Source: Comamonas phosphati
GTDB taxonomy: Bacteria; Pseudomonadota; Gammaproteobacteria; Burkholderiales; Burkholderiaceae_C
Assembly (NCBI RefSeq): GCF_014637085.1
Contig: NZ_BMEU01000013.1
Span: 62,001 to 126,000, forward strand
Direction: 5' to 3'
DNA length: 64,000 nt
The position numbers and the translations under genes are program-made. Position 1 is the stretch's first letter. Each line of letters starts with the position of its first letter. This document shows positions 16,724 to 27,845 of the stretch, in pieces. The notes under the pieces are model-generated. The model searched no databases and was not told the DNA's origin. It was given only the letters and a program-made list of their open reading frames with translations.

Positions 16724-17641
16724 ATGCGCTACGAGCTCACCGACCTTCGGCTTTTCCTGGAGATAGCCCAGGCCCGCAACCTGTCGGCCGGGGCTTCGGC
16801 CGTCTTCATCACGCCGTCGTCGGCCAGCTACCGCCTCAAGAACCTGGAGCAGGCGCTGGGCACGCCGCTGTTCGAGCGCACGCCGCGCGGCATGGAGCTC
16901 ACGCCCGCGGGCGAGGCCATGCTGCACCATGTGCGCGAGCTCTTCGAGGGCGTCGAGCGCATGCAGGGCGACGTCGGGCGCTTCGTGTCCGGCCTCAAGG
17001 GCCATATCCGGCTGGTCGCCAACAGCAGCTCGCTCAACGGCTTCGCCACCGGCAGCCTCGGGCGCTTCCTGGTGCTGAATCCGGGCATAGACGCCGACAT
17101 CGAGGAGCGCCAGAGCGAAAGCATCCCGGCCGCGGTGCTGGCACGGGAGGCCGACATCGGCATCTTCGCCGGCGCCACCGAGATCGAGGGCCTGGCCCTG
17201 CATGCCTACGCGGTGGACCGGCTGGTGATCGTGGCGCCCCGCGACCACCTGCTGGCGGCCCAGAGCGCGGTGCGCCTGGGCGCGGCGCTGGAGTTCGACT
17301 TCGTCTGCATGAGCCGCGGCAGCAGCAACTACCTGTTCCTGCGCGACAGCGCCCAGCGGCTGGGCAAGCCGTTGCGCGCCCGCCTGCATGCGCACAGCTT
17401 CGAGGCCGTGCTGGCCCTGGTCGCCGCGGGCGTCGGCGTGGCCCTGGTGCCCAGCAGCGTGCTGGGCGACGATCCGCAGGCCCGGCCCTATGCGGTGCTC
17501 GATCTGGCCGAGTCCTGGGCGCTGCGCAAGCTCCACCTGGTGGTGCGGCGGGACGCCCGGCCGCCGGCCTTCGTCGAGGAGTGCATGCGCTTTCTGCTCG
17601 ACGATCCGCGAGTGGCCAGCACGCGCGCCGCCCTGCCGTAA
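16724..17641 (+). CDS. LysR-family transcriptional regulator
   Basis: The 305-residue regulator has an N-terminal helix-turn-helix (FLEIAQARNLSAGASAVFIT, then SYRLKNLEQALGTPLFERTP) and a two-lobed effector domain. It lies directly upstream of, and in the same direction as, the acyl-CoA operon starting at 17747, and probably controls it. The 105-bp gap between them contains GTTTC...GAAAC (17651-17681) and a GGATCGATCC palindrome (17690-17699) as candidate binding sites. The effector is unknown; an acyl-CoA or the acid itself would be usual. Confidence 0.9.
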   Translation: MRYELTDLRLFLEIAQARNLSAGASAVFITPSSASYRLKNLEQALGTPLFERTPRGMELTPAGEAMLHHVRELFEGVERMQGDVGRFVSGLKGHIRLVANSSSLNGFATGSLGRFLVLNPGIDADIEERQSESIPAAVLAREADIGIFAGATEIEGLALHAYAVDRLVIVAPRDHLLAAQSAVRLGAALEFDFVCMSRGSSNYLFLRDSAQRLGKPLRARLHAHSFEAVLALVAAGVGVALVPSSVLGDDPQARPYAVLDLAESWALRKLHLVVRRDARPPAFVEECMRFLLDDPRVASTRAALP

Positions 17642-17689
17642 CCGGGGCGCGTTTCAAATTCTCTAAACCAGCTTTCGAAACATTCGGAT

Positions 17690-17699
17690 GGATCGATCC
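17690..17699. promoter_or_regulatory. Palindrome GGATCGATCC in the LysR-Bug gap
   Basis: A perfect 10-bp palindrome lies about 48 bp before the Bug receptor start, next to a GTTTC/GAAAC inverted repeat with a roughly LysR-box-sized spacing. It may be a control site for the operon. The evidence is only symmetry and position. Confidence 0.25.
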
Positions 17700-17746
17700 A
17701 GGCCCGGTTCCTACACTGCCGCATCGGTATTTGCAGGAGACAAGGC

Positions 17747-18754
17747 ATGGCATACACGCAATGGCGGCGGGGCTCGGCTCGTGCCTTGGGGCTGTCGGTG
17801 GTGGCGGGCTGGCTGGCCTGGGCGGTGCCCGCAGGGGCGGCCCGGGCGCAGGCCGCGCCGTACCCGAGCAAGCCGGTCACCGTGGTGGTGGCCTTTCCGC
17901 CGGGCGGCATGACCGACATCGTCAGCCGTGCGCTGGCCAAGGAGCTGTCGCTACAGCTCAAGCAGCCTTTCATCATTGAGAACCGGCCCGGCGTGGCCGG
18001 CCAGGTGGGTACCGAATACGTCGCCAAGCAGCACGCCGACGGCTACACCCTGCTGGTGGGCGCCACCGGCTATGTGATCGCGCCGGCGATGAAGAAGGTG
18101 GGCTACGACCCGCTCAAGAGCCTGGAGCCCGTGGCCGTGCTGGCCAAGGCGCCCAATCTCATCGTGGTGAACCCCAGCGTGCCCGCGAAAAACCTGCCCG
18201 AATTCCTGAGCTGGGCCAAGAGCCAGCCCAGCATTCCCTTCGGCACCGCGGGCGCGGCCGGCTCCACCCACCTGGGTGGCGAGTGGCTGCGCAAGCTGAC
18301 GGGCTACCACTTCACCCACGTGCCCTACAAGGGCGCGGCGCCGGCCACCAACGACGCGGTGGCGGGCCAGATTCCCATGGCCGTGCAGGACTCGATGAGC
18401 GTCTCGGCCTTCATCTCGTCGGGCCGGCTGCGGCCCATCGCCAACATGGCGGCCGAGCGCAGCAAGCTGTTCCCCGAGCTGCCGACACTGCAGGAATCGG
18501 GCCTCAAGGGCTTCGACGTCTACACCTGGCTGGGCCTGTATGCGCCTGCCGGCACGCCGGCGCCGGTGCTGGCGCTGCTGAACCGCGAGATCAATCGTGT
18601 CATGAATGCGCCCGAGATGGCGGAGCGCCTGCGTCTGCAGTACAGCGAGCCGCTGGGCGTGATGGACCTGGCGCAGACGCGCGGCTTCGTTGCGGCCGAG
18701 GTGGACAAATGGAAGCATGTGGTCGCCGAAACCGGCGTGAGCGCGGAAGAGTGA
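17747..18754 (+). CDS. Bug/TctC-family periplasmic tricarboxylate-type receptor 1
   Basis: The 335-residue periplasmic binding protein has a signal peptide ending near ARA at residue 35 and the mature start YPSKPVTVVVAFPPGGMTD, typical of the Bug family. A second family stretch is HVPYKGAAPATNDAVAGQI. Bug proteins bind carboxylates or aromatic acids and usually feed TctAB-type carriers, but no tctA or tctB is present in this window. It opens an acyl-CoA catabolic operon and likely captures that operon's acid. A CAGGAGACAAGG site precedes the ATG. Confidence 0.9.
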   Translation: MAYTQWRRGSARALGLSVVAGWLAWAVPAGAARAQAAPYPSKPVTVVVAFPPGGMTDIVSRALAKELSLQLKQPFIIENRPGVAGQVGTEYVAKQHADGYTLLVGATGYVIAPAMKKVGYDPLKSLEPVAVLAKAPNLIVVNPSVPAKNLPEFLSWAKSQPSIPFGTAGAAGSTHLGGEWLRKLTGYHFTHVPYKGAAPATNDAVAGQIPMAVQDSMSVSAFISSGRLRPIANMAAERSKLFPELPTLQESGLKGFDVYTWLGLYAPAGTPAPVLALLNREINRVMNAPEMAERLRLQYSEPLGVMDLAQTRGFVAAEVDKWKHVVAETGVSAEE

Positions 18755-18760
18755 GACCCC

Positions 18761-19162
18761 ATGAGCATGACGGATACCGGCGCGCCGCAATCGGCGTCGC
18801 CCCCCGCCTGCGACCAGCGCTACTTCGGCGCGCTGGCCGAGGGGCGTTTCGAGATCCCCCGCTGCAACAGCTGCGGCAGGTTCCACTTCTACCCGCGCGT
18901 GCTGTGCCCGCACTGCGGCTCGCAGGCGCTGGAATGGCGGACGCCTTCGGGCCGGGGCGTGGTGTATTCCGTGACCATCGTGCGCAAGGGGGGCGATGAC
19001 TACACCGTGGTGCTGGTGGACCTGGACGAAGGCCCGCGGCTGATGAGCCGCGTGGTCGGCCTGCCGGTGGAGCAGGTGCGCATAGGCATGGCCGTGCAGG
19101 CGCGCATTGACACCATCGACGATGCGCCTTTGCTCGTCTTCACCGCAGGAGCAGCAGCATGA
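18761..19162 (+). CDS. DUF35 zinc-ribbon/OB-fold acyl-CoA-associated protein
   Basis: The 133-residue protein has a rubredoxin-like zinc ribbon (Cys35, Cys38, Cys49, Cys52 in CNSCG...CPHCG) followed by an OB-fold. DUF35 proteins act as obligate partners of SCP2-type thiolases, for example ChsH2 with Ltp2 in steroid side-chain breakdown. Its stop codon overlaps the start of the thiolase gene by 4 bp (ATGA), so the two are translated together and probably form one complex. Confidence 0.85.
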   Translation: MSMTDTGAPQSASPPACDQRYFGALAEGRFEIPRCNSCGRFHFYPRVLCPHCGSQALEWRTPSGRGVVYSVTIVRKGGDDYTVVLVDLDEGPRLMSRVVGLPVEQVRIGMAVQARIDTIDDAPLLVFTAGAAA

Positions 19163-20316
19163 GCGAACGGGGTTCTATCGCCATCCTGGGCACGGGCCTG
19201 GCCGGCATGGGCCATGCCGGCGGCGCCAGCGAGCAGGAGATCATCGCGCAGGCGGCCAGCCAGGCCATCGCGCGCAGCGGCCTCGCCAAGAGCGACATCG
19301 ACGGCATCATCACCTCCAGCCTCACCTCGCCCTGGTGGGTGATGCGCATGGCCGAGTACCTGGGCATACGCCCGAAATTCTCCGACAGCACCATGTTCGG
19401 CGGCTCGGCCTTCATTGCCGACCTGAAGATCGCGCAGATGGCCATCGACGCCGGCGAGTGCGAGAACGTGCTGATCTGCTACGGCGCCACGCCGCGCAGC
19501 GCGCCCAGCAGCTCCAAGATCAACCAGATGCGCGCCGAGCTGGACCCGCAGCCCTACGAGCATCCGTACAAGGCCTTCAACCCGGTCTCCAGCTATGCGC
19601 TGGCCGCGGCGCGCCACATGCACCAGTACGGCACCACGCGCCGGCAGCTGGCCGAGGTGGCGGTGGCGGCGCGCCAGTGGGCGCAGCTCAACCCCGATGC
19701 GTTCGCCAAGAAGCCGCTGACGGTGGACGATGTGGTCAATGCCAAGATGATCTCCGACCCCTTCACCGCGCTGGACTGCTGCCTGGTGACGGACGGCGCC
19801 GGCGCCATCGTCGTCACCTCGGCCCAGCGGGCCAGGGCGTTGCACGCCAAGCCCATCTACGTGCTGGGCAGCGGCTTTGCGCACTGGCACCGGCAGATCT
19901 CGTGCATGGAGGACCTGACCGTCACGCCGGCCGTCGATTCGGGCCGCAAGGCCTTTGCCCAGGCCGGGCTGACGCCGGCCGACATCGACGTGGTCGAGCT
20001 GTACGACGCCTTCACCATCAACCCCATCCTGTTCCTCGAAGACCTGGGCTTTTGCCAGAAGGGGGAGGGCGGCTCCTTCATCGAGGGCGGGCGCATCGCG
20101 CCGGGCGGCGACTTCGCCATGAACACCAATGGCGGGGGGCTGTCGTGCGTGCACCCCGGCATGTACAGCATCTTCCTCATCATCGAGGCCGTGACCCAGC
20201 TGCGCGCCGAGGCCCAGGCCGCGCGCCAGGTGGCCGGCGCCGAGGTGGCGCTGGTGCACGGCAACGGCGGCGTGCTGTCCAGCGAGGCCACGGCCATCCT
20301 GGCTTCGTCGCTGTAA
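19159..20316 (+). CDS. SCP2-type thiolase/lipid-transfer family protein without the N-terminal active-site cysteine
   Basis: The 385-residue thiolase-fold protein keeps the C-terminal motifs VELYDAFTINP, NTNGGGLSCVHPG and HGNGG. At the place of the nucleophilic cysteine of true thiolases it reads STMFGGSAF, so that Cys is missing. DUF35-paired members without this Cys, such as Ltp2, are retro-aldolases that cleave 3-hydroxyacyl-CoA chains. Whether this protein is an aldolase or a thiolase is not settled by sequence. It lies between the DUF35 gene and a FadB-like gene in one operon. Confidence 0.82.
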   Translation: MSERGSIAILGTGLAGMGHAGGASEQEIIAQAASQAIARSGLAKSDIDGIITSSLTSPWWVMRMAEYLGIRPKFSDSTMFGGSAFIADLKIAQMAIDAGECENVLICYGATPRSAPSSSKINQMRAELDPQPYEHPYKAFNPVSSYALAAARHMHQYGTTRRQLAEVAVAARQWAQLNPDAFAKKPLTVDDVVNAKMISDPFTALDCCLVTDGAGAIVVTSAQRARALHAKPIYVLGSGFAHWHRQISCMEDLTVTPAVDSGRKAFAQAGLTPADIDVVELYDAFTINPILFLEDLGFCQKGEGGSFIEGGRIAPGGDFAMNTNGGGLSCVHPGMYSIFLIIEAVTQLRAEAQAARQVAGAEVALVHGNGGVLSSEATAILASSL

Positions 20317-20357
20317 GCAAAAAAGCTATCAATTCAATAGTTCCTGATTCCTGTTCC

Positions 20358-22438
<2,081 letters not shown>

Positions 22439-22442
<4 letters not shown>

Positions 22443-23593
22443 TGCTGGCGAATGCATTGGAAGGGCTGCGCGTGGTCGACCTGTCGCGCATCCTGGCGGG
22501 GCCGTGGTGCACCCAGAACCTGGCCGACCTGGGCGCCCAGGTGCTCAAGATCGAACGCCCCGTGCAGGGCGACGACACGCGCGGCTGGGGCCCGCCGTTC
22601 GTGCAGTCGCCCGGCGGCGAAAAGGTGGCCGCATATTTCCTGTCGTGCAACCGCGGCAAGCATTCGGTCACGGCCGACTTCGCCGACGAGGCCGACCGCC
22701 AGTGGCTGCTGCGCCAGATCGCCGATGCCGACGTGCTGGTGGAGAACTACAAGGTGGGCACGCTGGCCAGGTACGGGCTCGACTACGCCGCGCTGGCGGC
22801 GCTCAACCCGCGGCTGATCTATTTGTCGGTGACCGGCTTCGGCCAGAGCGGGCCCTTCGCCCACAAGCCGGGCTACGACTACATCTTCCAGGGCATGGGC
22901 GGGCTGATGAGCTATACCGGTGTCGAGGACGGCGAGCCCGGCGCGGGCCCGCTGCGCACCGGCGTGGCCGTGGTCGACCTGATGACCGGCATGTATGCCA
23001 CCAGCGCCGTGCTGGCCGCACTGGTGCAGCGCGGGCGCACCGGCCGGGGCCAGCACCTCGATATCGCACTGCTCGACGTGGCCGTGGCGATGAACGCCAA
23101 CCAGGCGGCCAACTACCTGGTCTCGGGCGAGAGCCCGCGGCGCATAGGCAACACGCACCCGAACCTGGCGCCCTACGAGGTCTTCGCCTGCGAGGACGGC
23201 CACATCATCCTGGCCATCGGCAACGACACGCAGTTCGCCGCCTTCTGCGGCCTGGTGCAGGCCGACTGGCACCTGTCGGCCGAGTTCGCCACCAATGCCG
23301 GGCGGCTGACCCACATTCGCCAGCTGCGCCCGCTGCTGCGCGAGAAGCTCGCGGCCTGGCAGGTGGGGCCGCTGGGCCAGGCGCTGGACGCCCACGGCAT
23401 CTCGTGGGGCGGCATCAACGACCTGGAACAGGTTTTCGCGCACCCGCAGGTGCAGCACCGCCGGATGCTGCAGGCCGTGCAGCACCCCGAGCTGGGCGCG
23501 CTGAAGCTGGTGCGCAACCCCATGGTGGCGCCCGGCACCGACCCTACGTGCAGCGCGCCGCCGGTACTCGGGCCCGCCGCTGTTCAACCCTAG
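22439..23593 (+). CDS. CaiB/BaiF (family III) CoA-transferase
   Basis: The 384-residue cytosolic enzyme moves CoA between carboxylic acids. The N-terminus LEGLRVVDLSRILAGPWCTQNLADLGAQV is diagnostic, and Asp213 in LDIALLDVAVA is the likely catalytic aspartate. There is no CoA ligase in this operon, so this transferase may activate the incoming acid. It starts ATGATG overlapping the FadB-like stop, and the second Bug gene follows after 9 bp. Confidence 0.92.
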
Positions 23594-23602
23594 GAGACAG
23601 AG

Positions 23603-24586
23603 ATGCCCCTTGCCAAACCTCTGCTGCCGCTGGCGCTGAGCCTGGCGGCCCTTGCGACGCCTCCGCTGGCCCAGGCGGCCGGCGGCTATCCCGAGCGACC
23701 GGTGCGCCTGGTCGTGCCCTACGCCGTGGGCGGCGCCACCGACGTGATCGCCCGCGTCACGGCGCGCTACCTCGGCGAGGCGCTGGGCCAGTCCGTCGTC
23801 GTCGAGAACCGGCCCGGCGCGGGCGGCGGCACCGGCTCGCTGTACGCGGCCAAGCAGCCGGCCGACGGCTACACGCTGGTGATGATGGTGGAAAGCTCGC
23901 ACGCGGTGAACCCCAACGTCTACGCCAAGCCCGCCTACGACCCGGTCAAGGACTTCACACCCATCACCAACATCGCCAATGTGCCCGGCGTGATGGTGGT
24001 GAGTCCCCAGTCGCCCTACCAGACGGCGCAGGGCGTGATCGAGGCCGCGCGCAAGTCGCCCGGCAAGCTCAACTACGGCTCGTCCGGCAATGGCGGCCTG
24101 AGCCACCTGAGCGGCGCGCTGTTCGGCAGCACCACGCAGACACGCATCACCCACGTGCCCTACAAGGGGCTGGGCCCGGCGCTCAACGACCTGATGGCCC
24201 AGCAGATCGACGTGGTGTTCGACAACATGCCTTCGTCGGGCGGGCTGATTGCCGGCAAGCAGCTGCGGGCGCTGGCGGTGTCCAGCCCTCAGCGCCTGCC
24301 GCAGCTGCCCCATGTGCCCACCTATGCCGAAGTGGGGCTCAAGCCCATGAACGACATGTCCTGGTACGGCCTGGGCGCACCGGCGCATCTCGATGCGGCG
24401 GTGCTGGGCAAGCTCAGCGAGGCGATGCAGAAGACCTTGCAGAACCCCGAGCTGGTCAAGACCATTGAGCAGCAGGGCGCGGTCGTCGACTTCCAGACGC
24501 CGCAGCAATTCGGCGCCACCGTGGCGCGCTCCAACCAGGCCTGGGCCCGACTCATCAAGGACATCGGCTTCGAGAAGCTGAACTGA
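23603..24586 (+). CDS. Bug/TctC-family periplasmic receptor 2
   Basis: The 327-residue binding protein has a signal peptide ending near AQA (residue 25) and the mature start GYPERPVRLVVPYAVGGATDVIARV. HVPYKGLGPALNDLMAQQID is the second conserved stretch. It is the second Bug receptor in the same operon as that at 17747. The two are clearly different proteins, so they may bind different acids or sense rather than transport. A TAGGAGACAG ribosome site precedes the ATG. Confidence 0.9.
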   Translation: MPLAKPLLPLALSLAALATPPLAQAAGGYPERPVRLVVPYAVGGATDVIARVTARYLGEALGQSVVVENRPGAGGGTGSLYAAKQPADGYTLVMMVESSHAVNPNVYAKPAYDPVKDFTPITNIANVPGVMVVSPQSPYQTAQGVIEAARKSPGKLNYGSSGNGGLSHLSGALFGSTTQTRITHVPYKGLGPALNDLMAQQIDVVFDNMPSSGGLIAGKQLRALAVSSPQRLPQLPHVPTYAEVGLKPMNDMSWYGLGAPAHLDAAVLGKLSEAMQKTLQNPELVKTIEQQGAVVDFQTPQQFGATVARSNQAWARLIKDIGFEKLN

Positions 24587-24605
24587 ACACCACCGAGAAC
24601 CGACT

Positions 24606-25379
24606 ATGTACTCCGCAATCACCTACCCCACCACCACCACCGCCGTGCTCACCATCACCGATGCCGGCGTGCTCAACGTGCTGAGCACGCCGGTGGTCGA
24701 GGCGCTCACGGCGCAGATCGGCGAGCTGGCCGAGAACCAGGGCCTGCACTGCCTGGTGCTGCGCGGCTCGGGCTCGAGCGCCTTCGTTGCCGGCGCCGAC
24801 ATCAAGGAGCTGGCCACGCTCACCGCGTCCACCGGCCGCGTGTTCATCAGCGCGCTGCGCGACCTGTGCAATGCCGTGCGGCACTTTCCCGTGCCGGTCA
24901 TCGTGCGGCTGGAGGGCCACACGCTGGGCGGCGGCCTGGAGCTGGCCATGGCCGGTGACATCCGCATTGCGGCCGACAACGCCGTGGTCGGCATGCCCGA
25001 GGTCAAGGTCGGCATCCCCTCGGTGATCCACGCGGCGATGATGCCCGCGCAGATCGGCACCACCCGCGCCGCCTGGCTGCTGCTGACCGGCGAGAACATC
25101 CCCGCGACGCAGGCCCAGCAGTGGGGGCTGATCAACGAGTGCGTGCCGCAGGAGCGGCTCGACGCGCGCATCATGGAAGTGGCCGCTGGCCTGGCCGAGA
25201 TCGGCCCAGTGGTGCTGCGCCAGCAAAAGCGCCTACTGCGCCGCTGGGAGGGCATGGTGCTGGACGCCGCCATCGGCGACAGCGTGGTCGAATTCGGCGA
25301 GGCCTTCAAGACCGGCGAGCCCCAGCACCACATGAACGCCTTCCTGCAGCGCAAGCAGGCTGCGGCCGACAAGCGCTGA
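24606..25379 (+). CDS. Enoyl-CoA hydratase/isomerase (crotonase)
   Basis: The 257-residue crotonase has an oxyanion-hole stretch AFVAGADIKEL and the two catalytic acids Glu112 (GGGLELAMA) and Glu132 (GMPEVKVGIPS), spaced 20 apart as in true hydratases. It is the last gene of the plus-strand acyl-CoA operon, 19 bp after Bug 2, and duplicates the hydratase half of the FadB-like protein, perhaps for a different chain. It converges on the porin gene with only an 18-bp gap. Confidence 0.9.
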   Translation: MYSAITYPTTTTAVLTITDAGVLNVLSTPVVEALTAQIGELAENQGLHCLVLRGSGSSAFVAGADIKELATLTASTGRVFISALRDLCNAVRHFPVPVIVRLEGHTLGGGLELAMAGDIRIAADNAVVGMPEVKVGIPSVIHAAMMPAQIGTTRAAWLLLTGENIPATQAQQWGLINECVPQERLDARIMEVAAGLAEIGPVVLRQQKRLLRRWEGMVLDAAIGDSVVEFGEAFKTGEPQHHMNAFLQRKQAAADKR

Positions 25380-25397
25380 CTCCGCGCGGCCCCGCTT

Positions 25398-26618
25398 TTA
25401 GAACATCATGCGCAGGCCCAGGTCGAAGCCCAAGGCGCCGTCGGGCCGCATGCCGCCCGTGGTGACGTAGGAGGCCTGGGGCATGATGACCGGGTTGCTC
25501 ACGGCCATGGGCGTGGCGCCCATGACGCCGGGGTTGTTCTGGCCGTTGCTCACACTGATGCGCGAAATCGTGGTGTAAAGCGCCGTGCGCTTGGACAGGT
25601 TGTGCACATAGCCCAGCGCCAGCCTGTTGACGGAAGAGTCGCCCGCGCCCTGGCCGCTTCTGAACTGCACGCGCGAGTAGGAGGCACGCACCATGTGGAC
25701 GCCTACCGGAATGGTGATGCCGGCCAGAAAGCCCTGGTAGCGGTCGTTGACGGCTGCCAGGGTCGTGGCGTCACGGCGCTCGTTGCGCACATTGGACCAT
25801 TCGGCCAGGACCTTGGCGGGGCCGAAGTCGTAGGAGCCGCCCAGGTTCAGCGACTTGATCTTTTCCGCGCTGACGCCGGAATTGCCCAGCGTACTTTCGC
25901 CGTAGCCCAGAGCCACGTCGGTCGGGCCACCGGCCCAGCCCAGGCGCGCGCCCGCATAGCGGCCGCGCTGGGTGGAGTTTTCCGGAAAGGCATACATGGC
26001 TTGCCCATACACGCCGCCCAGGCCCGCGGGCAGGTGGTAGCCGATGGTATTGCTGGCGCGCAGATAGTTGTCGGTGCCGGCCGAGAGGCCGCCGCCCAGC
26101 AGCCGGTCCGTGAGGCTGCCCGTGCTCTGGGTGGCCAGTGCGCGGGAAATGGCCAGATTGCTGTTGACAACGGCAATCAGGTTGAGGCCCACGCCGTTGG
26201 AGGTGAAGGGGTCGAAGGCCCAGTCGTTGAGGAAGGAGGGCGTGTGGTCGCGGCCCAGGCGCAGCTCGCCCAGGCGGCCCGAGAGGCTGACGGTGGAGCG
26301 GCGGCCGAAGTTCAGCGGGCCGCCGCCGGTGTCATTGGTGACCGGGGCTTCCAGCCACATGCCGGCCGAGAGGCCGCCGCCCAGATCTTCCGTGGCACGG
26401 ACGCCGATGCGGCTGGCGAGGTTGCCGGAGGGCGACAAGGCCCAGCGACTTTGAGTGACCGAGCCTGAGGGGGCGCCGCCATAGGATTCGCTGCGCACGC
26501 TGTAGTGGCTGATGCTGGCGTCCATGACACCGAACAGGGTGACCGAGGATTGCGCTTGAGCGCCGCCAGTGGCGAGTACAGCGCAAAGGCCGAGGGAAGA
26601 GAGGGCAAGGCGTTGCAT
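25398..26618 (-). CDS. Gram-negative porin
   Basis: The 406-residue outer-membrane protein has a signal peptide ending at AQA (about residue 23) and the mature start QSSVTLFGVMDASISHYS, typical of betaproteobacterial trimeric porins. Alternating beta strands follow, then the C-terminal LGFDLGLRMMF with a final Phe for assembly by the Bam machinery. It is divergent from the Bug-TfdA-BKACE operon. A leftward -10-like box TAGAGT (26673-26678) lies behind the direct-repeat operator at 26702-26736. It probably lets the same substrate into the periplasm. Confidence 0.93.
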   Translation of the reverse strand: MQRLALSSLGLCAVLATGGAQAQSSVTLFGVMDASISHYSVRSESYGGAPSGSVTQSRWALSPSGNLASRIGVRATEDLGGGLSAGMWLEAPVTNDTGGGPLNFGRRSTVSLSGRLGELRLGRDHTPSFLNDWAFDPFTSNGVGLNLIAVVNSNLAISRALATQSTGSLTDRLLGGGLSAGTDNYLRASNTIGYHLPAGLGGVYGQAMYAFPENSTQRGRYAGARLGWAGGPTDVALGYGESTLGNSGVSAEKIKSLNLGGSYDFGPAKVLAEWSNVRNERRDATTLAAVNDRYQGFLAGITIPVGVHMVRASYSRVQFRSGQGAGDSSVNRLALGYVHNLSKRTALYTTISRISVSNGQNNPGVMGATPMAVSNPVIMPQASYVTTGGMRPDGALGFDLGLRMMF

Positions 26619-26701
26619 AGGACATGTCTCCGTTTCGTTATAGGTGTGACGCGGTGTTCGCCGCGTGAATGCACTCTAGAAAAGGAGGGAGGCGCTCTTT
26701 T

Positions 26702-26736
26702 TGCAATCCATGCCAGATGCTTTGCACTTGATGCCA
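26702..26736. promoter_or_regulatory. AraC-type tandem operator, copy 1 (porin / left catabolic operon)
   Basis: Two direct repeats, TGCAATCCATGCCA (26702-26715) and TGCACTTGATGCCA (26723-26736), start 21 bp apart, two helical turns, as expected for the two arms of an AraC-family DNA-binding domain. Twenty-three bases further on the minus strand lies TAGAGT, a possible -10 box for the porin. The same repeats, period and distance to a -10-like box recur at 42090-42124. Confidence 0.7.
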
Positions 26737-26868
26737 GTGTCGCTGCCAGGGCTCAGGGTTGCGCCGGATTCGTCCCAACAAAGCAAGTTCATGTCCCGGA
26801 AAGGCAAATCTGCGGCACGGTGGCTCCGGATACTGAAAGCCAAGCCATACAAGAACGGAGACATGGAT

Positions 26869-27822
26869 ATGAAGCGACGAACTCTTGCGCTGCTTGCGGG
26901 CTGCGCCCTGGCCTGCGGTACGGCCTGGGCCGCCCAGCCCATCAGGCTCATCGTGCCCGCGCCGCCGGGCGGGACCATGGACATCGTGGCCCGCGTGGTG
27001 GGTCAGCAGCTGTCCAGCGACACCGGCCAGACCGTGGTGGTGGAGAACAAGCCCGGCGCGGGCGGCATGATTGGCATGCAGGCCCTGCTGTCGGCCCCTG
27101 CGGACGGGCAGACGCTGCTGGTGGGCGCCAGCAATCTGCTGGCCGAAATTCCCCTGGTCATCAAGCCGTCGTTCGACCCGCTCAAGGACGTGCTGCCCGT
27201 GGCCTCGTTCGCCCGTTCGGGCGTGGTGCTGGTGACGGCGGCCAATTACCCGGCGCAGGATTTCCAGAGCCTGCTGGCGCAGCTGAAGGCCCGCAAGGGG
27301 CAGACCAGCTTTGCCAGCTACAGCCCTGGCACCGTGTCGCAATACGCGGGCCTGGTGCTCAGCGACAGGGCGGGGCTGGACATGCAGCATGTGGGCTACG
27401 CCGGCTCGCCGCCAGCGCTGCAGGCCGTGCTGGGCGGCCAGGTGGACGTGATGTTCGACGGCATGCTGACTTCCGTGCCCCTGATCAAGGCCGGCAAGCT
27501 GCGGGCCTATGCCTTCTCGGGGCCGCAGCGCTCGCGCCACCTGCCCAATGTGCCGACCACGACCGAGCTCGGTTATCCCGACCTGCAGTTCAAGGGCTGG
27601 GTGGGCCTGATCGCCTCGGCCAGGCTGCCTGCCGACGTGCTGGCCCGCCTGCACGCCGCCATCGAGAAAGCGGCCAAGGCGCCCGCGGTGCAGCAAAAGC
27701 TCTCCGACGTGGGCCTGGAGCCCGAGGTCATCACCGATACGGCCGCGCTGCAGCGCGAAACCCGGGCCATGTCCGAGCGTAACGCCGGCATCGTCAAGAA
27801 ATACGGCATCACCGTGAACTGA
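26869..27822 (+). CDS. Bug/TctC-family periplasmic receptor 3
   Basis: The 317-residue receptor has the signal peptide MKRRTLALLAGCALACGTAWA and the mature start AQPIRLIVPAPPGGTMDIVARV. It is closely related to the receptor at 39029: both share the IRLIVPAPPGGT-like start, the SFASYSPGT stretch and the KxYGIxxN-type end. The ATG at 26869 has a GGAG ribosome site 8 bases upstream; the ATG at 26863 is too close to it. It heads the left-hand operon with TfdA-type and BKACE genes. Confidence 0.9.
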   Translation: MKRRTLALLAGCALACGTAWAAQPIRLIVPAPPGGTMDIVARVVGQQLSSDTGQTVVVENKPGAGGMIGMQALLSAPADGQTLLVGASNLLAEIPLVIKPSFDPLKDVLPVASFARSGVVLVTAANYPAQDFQSLLAQLKARKGQTSFASYSPGTVSQYAGLVLSDRAGLDMQHVGYAGSPPALQAVLGGQVDVMFDGMLTSVPLIKAGKLRAYAFSGPQRSRHLPNVPTTTELGYPDLQFKGWVGLIASARLPADVLARLHAAIEKAAKAPAVQQKLSDVGLEPEVITDTAALQRETRAMSERNAGIVKKYGITVN

Positions 27823-27845
27823 ACCCAGCGCAGGAGACAAGGACC

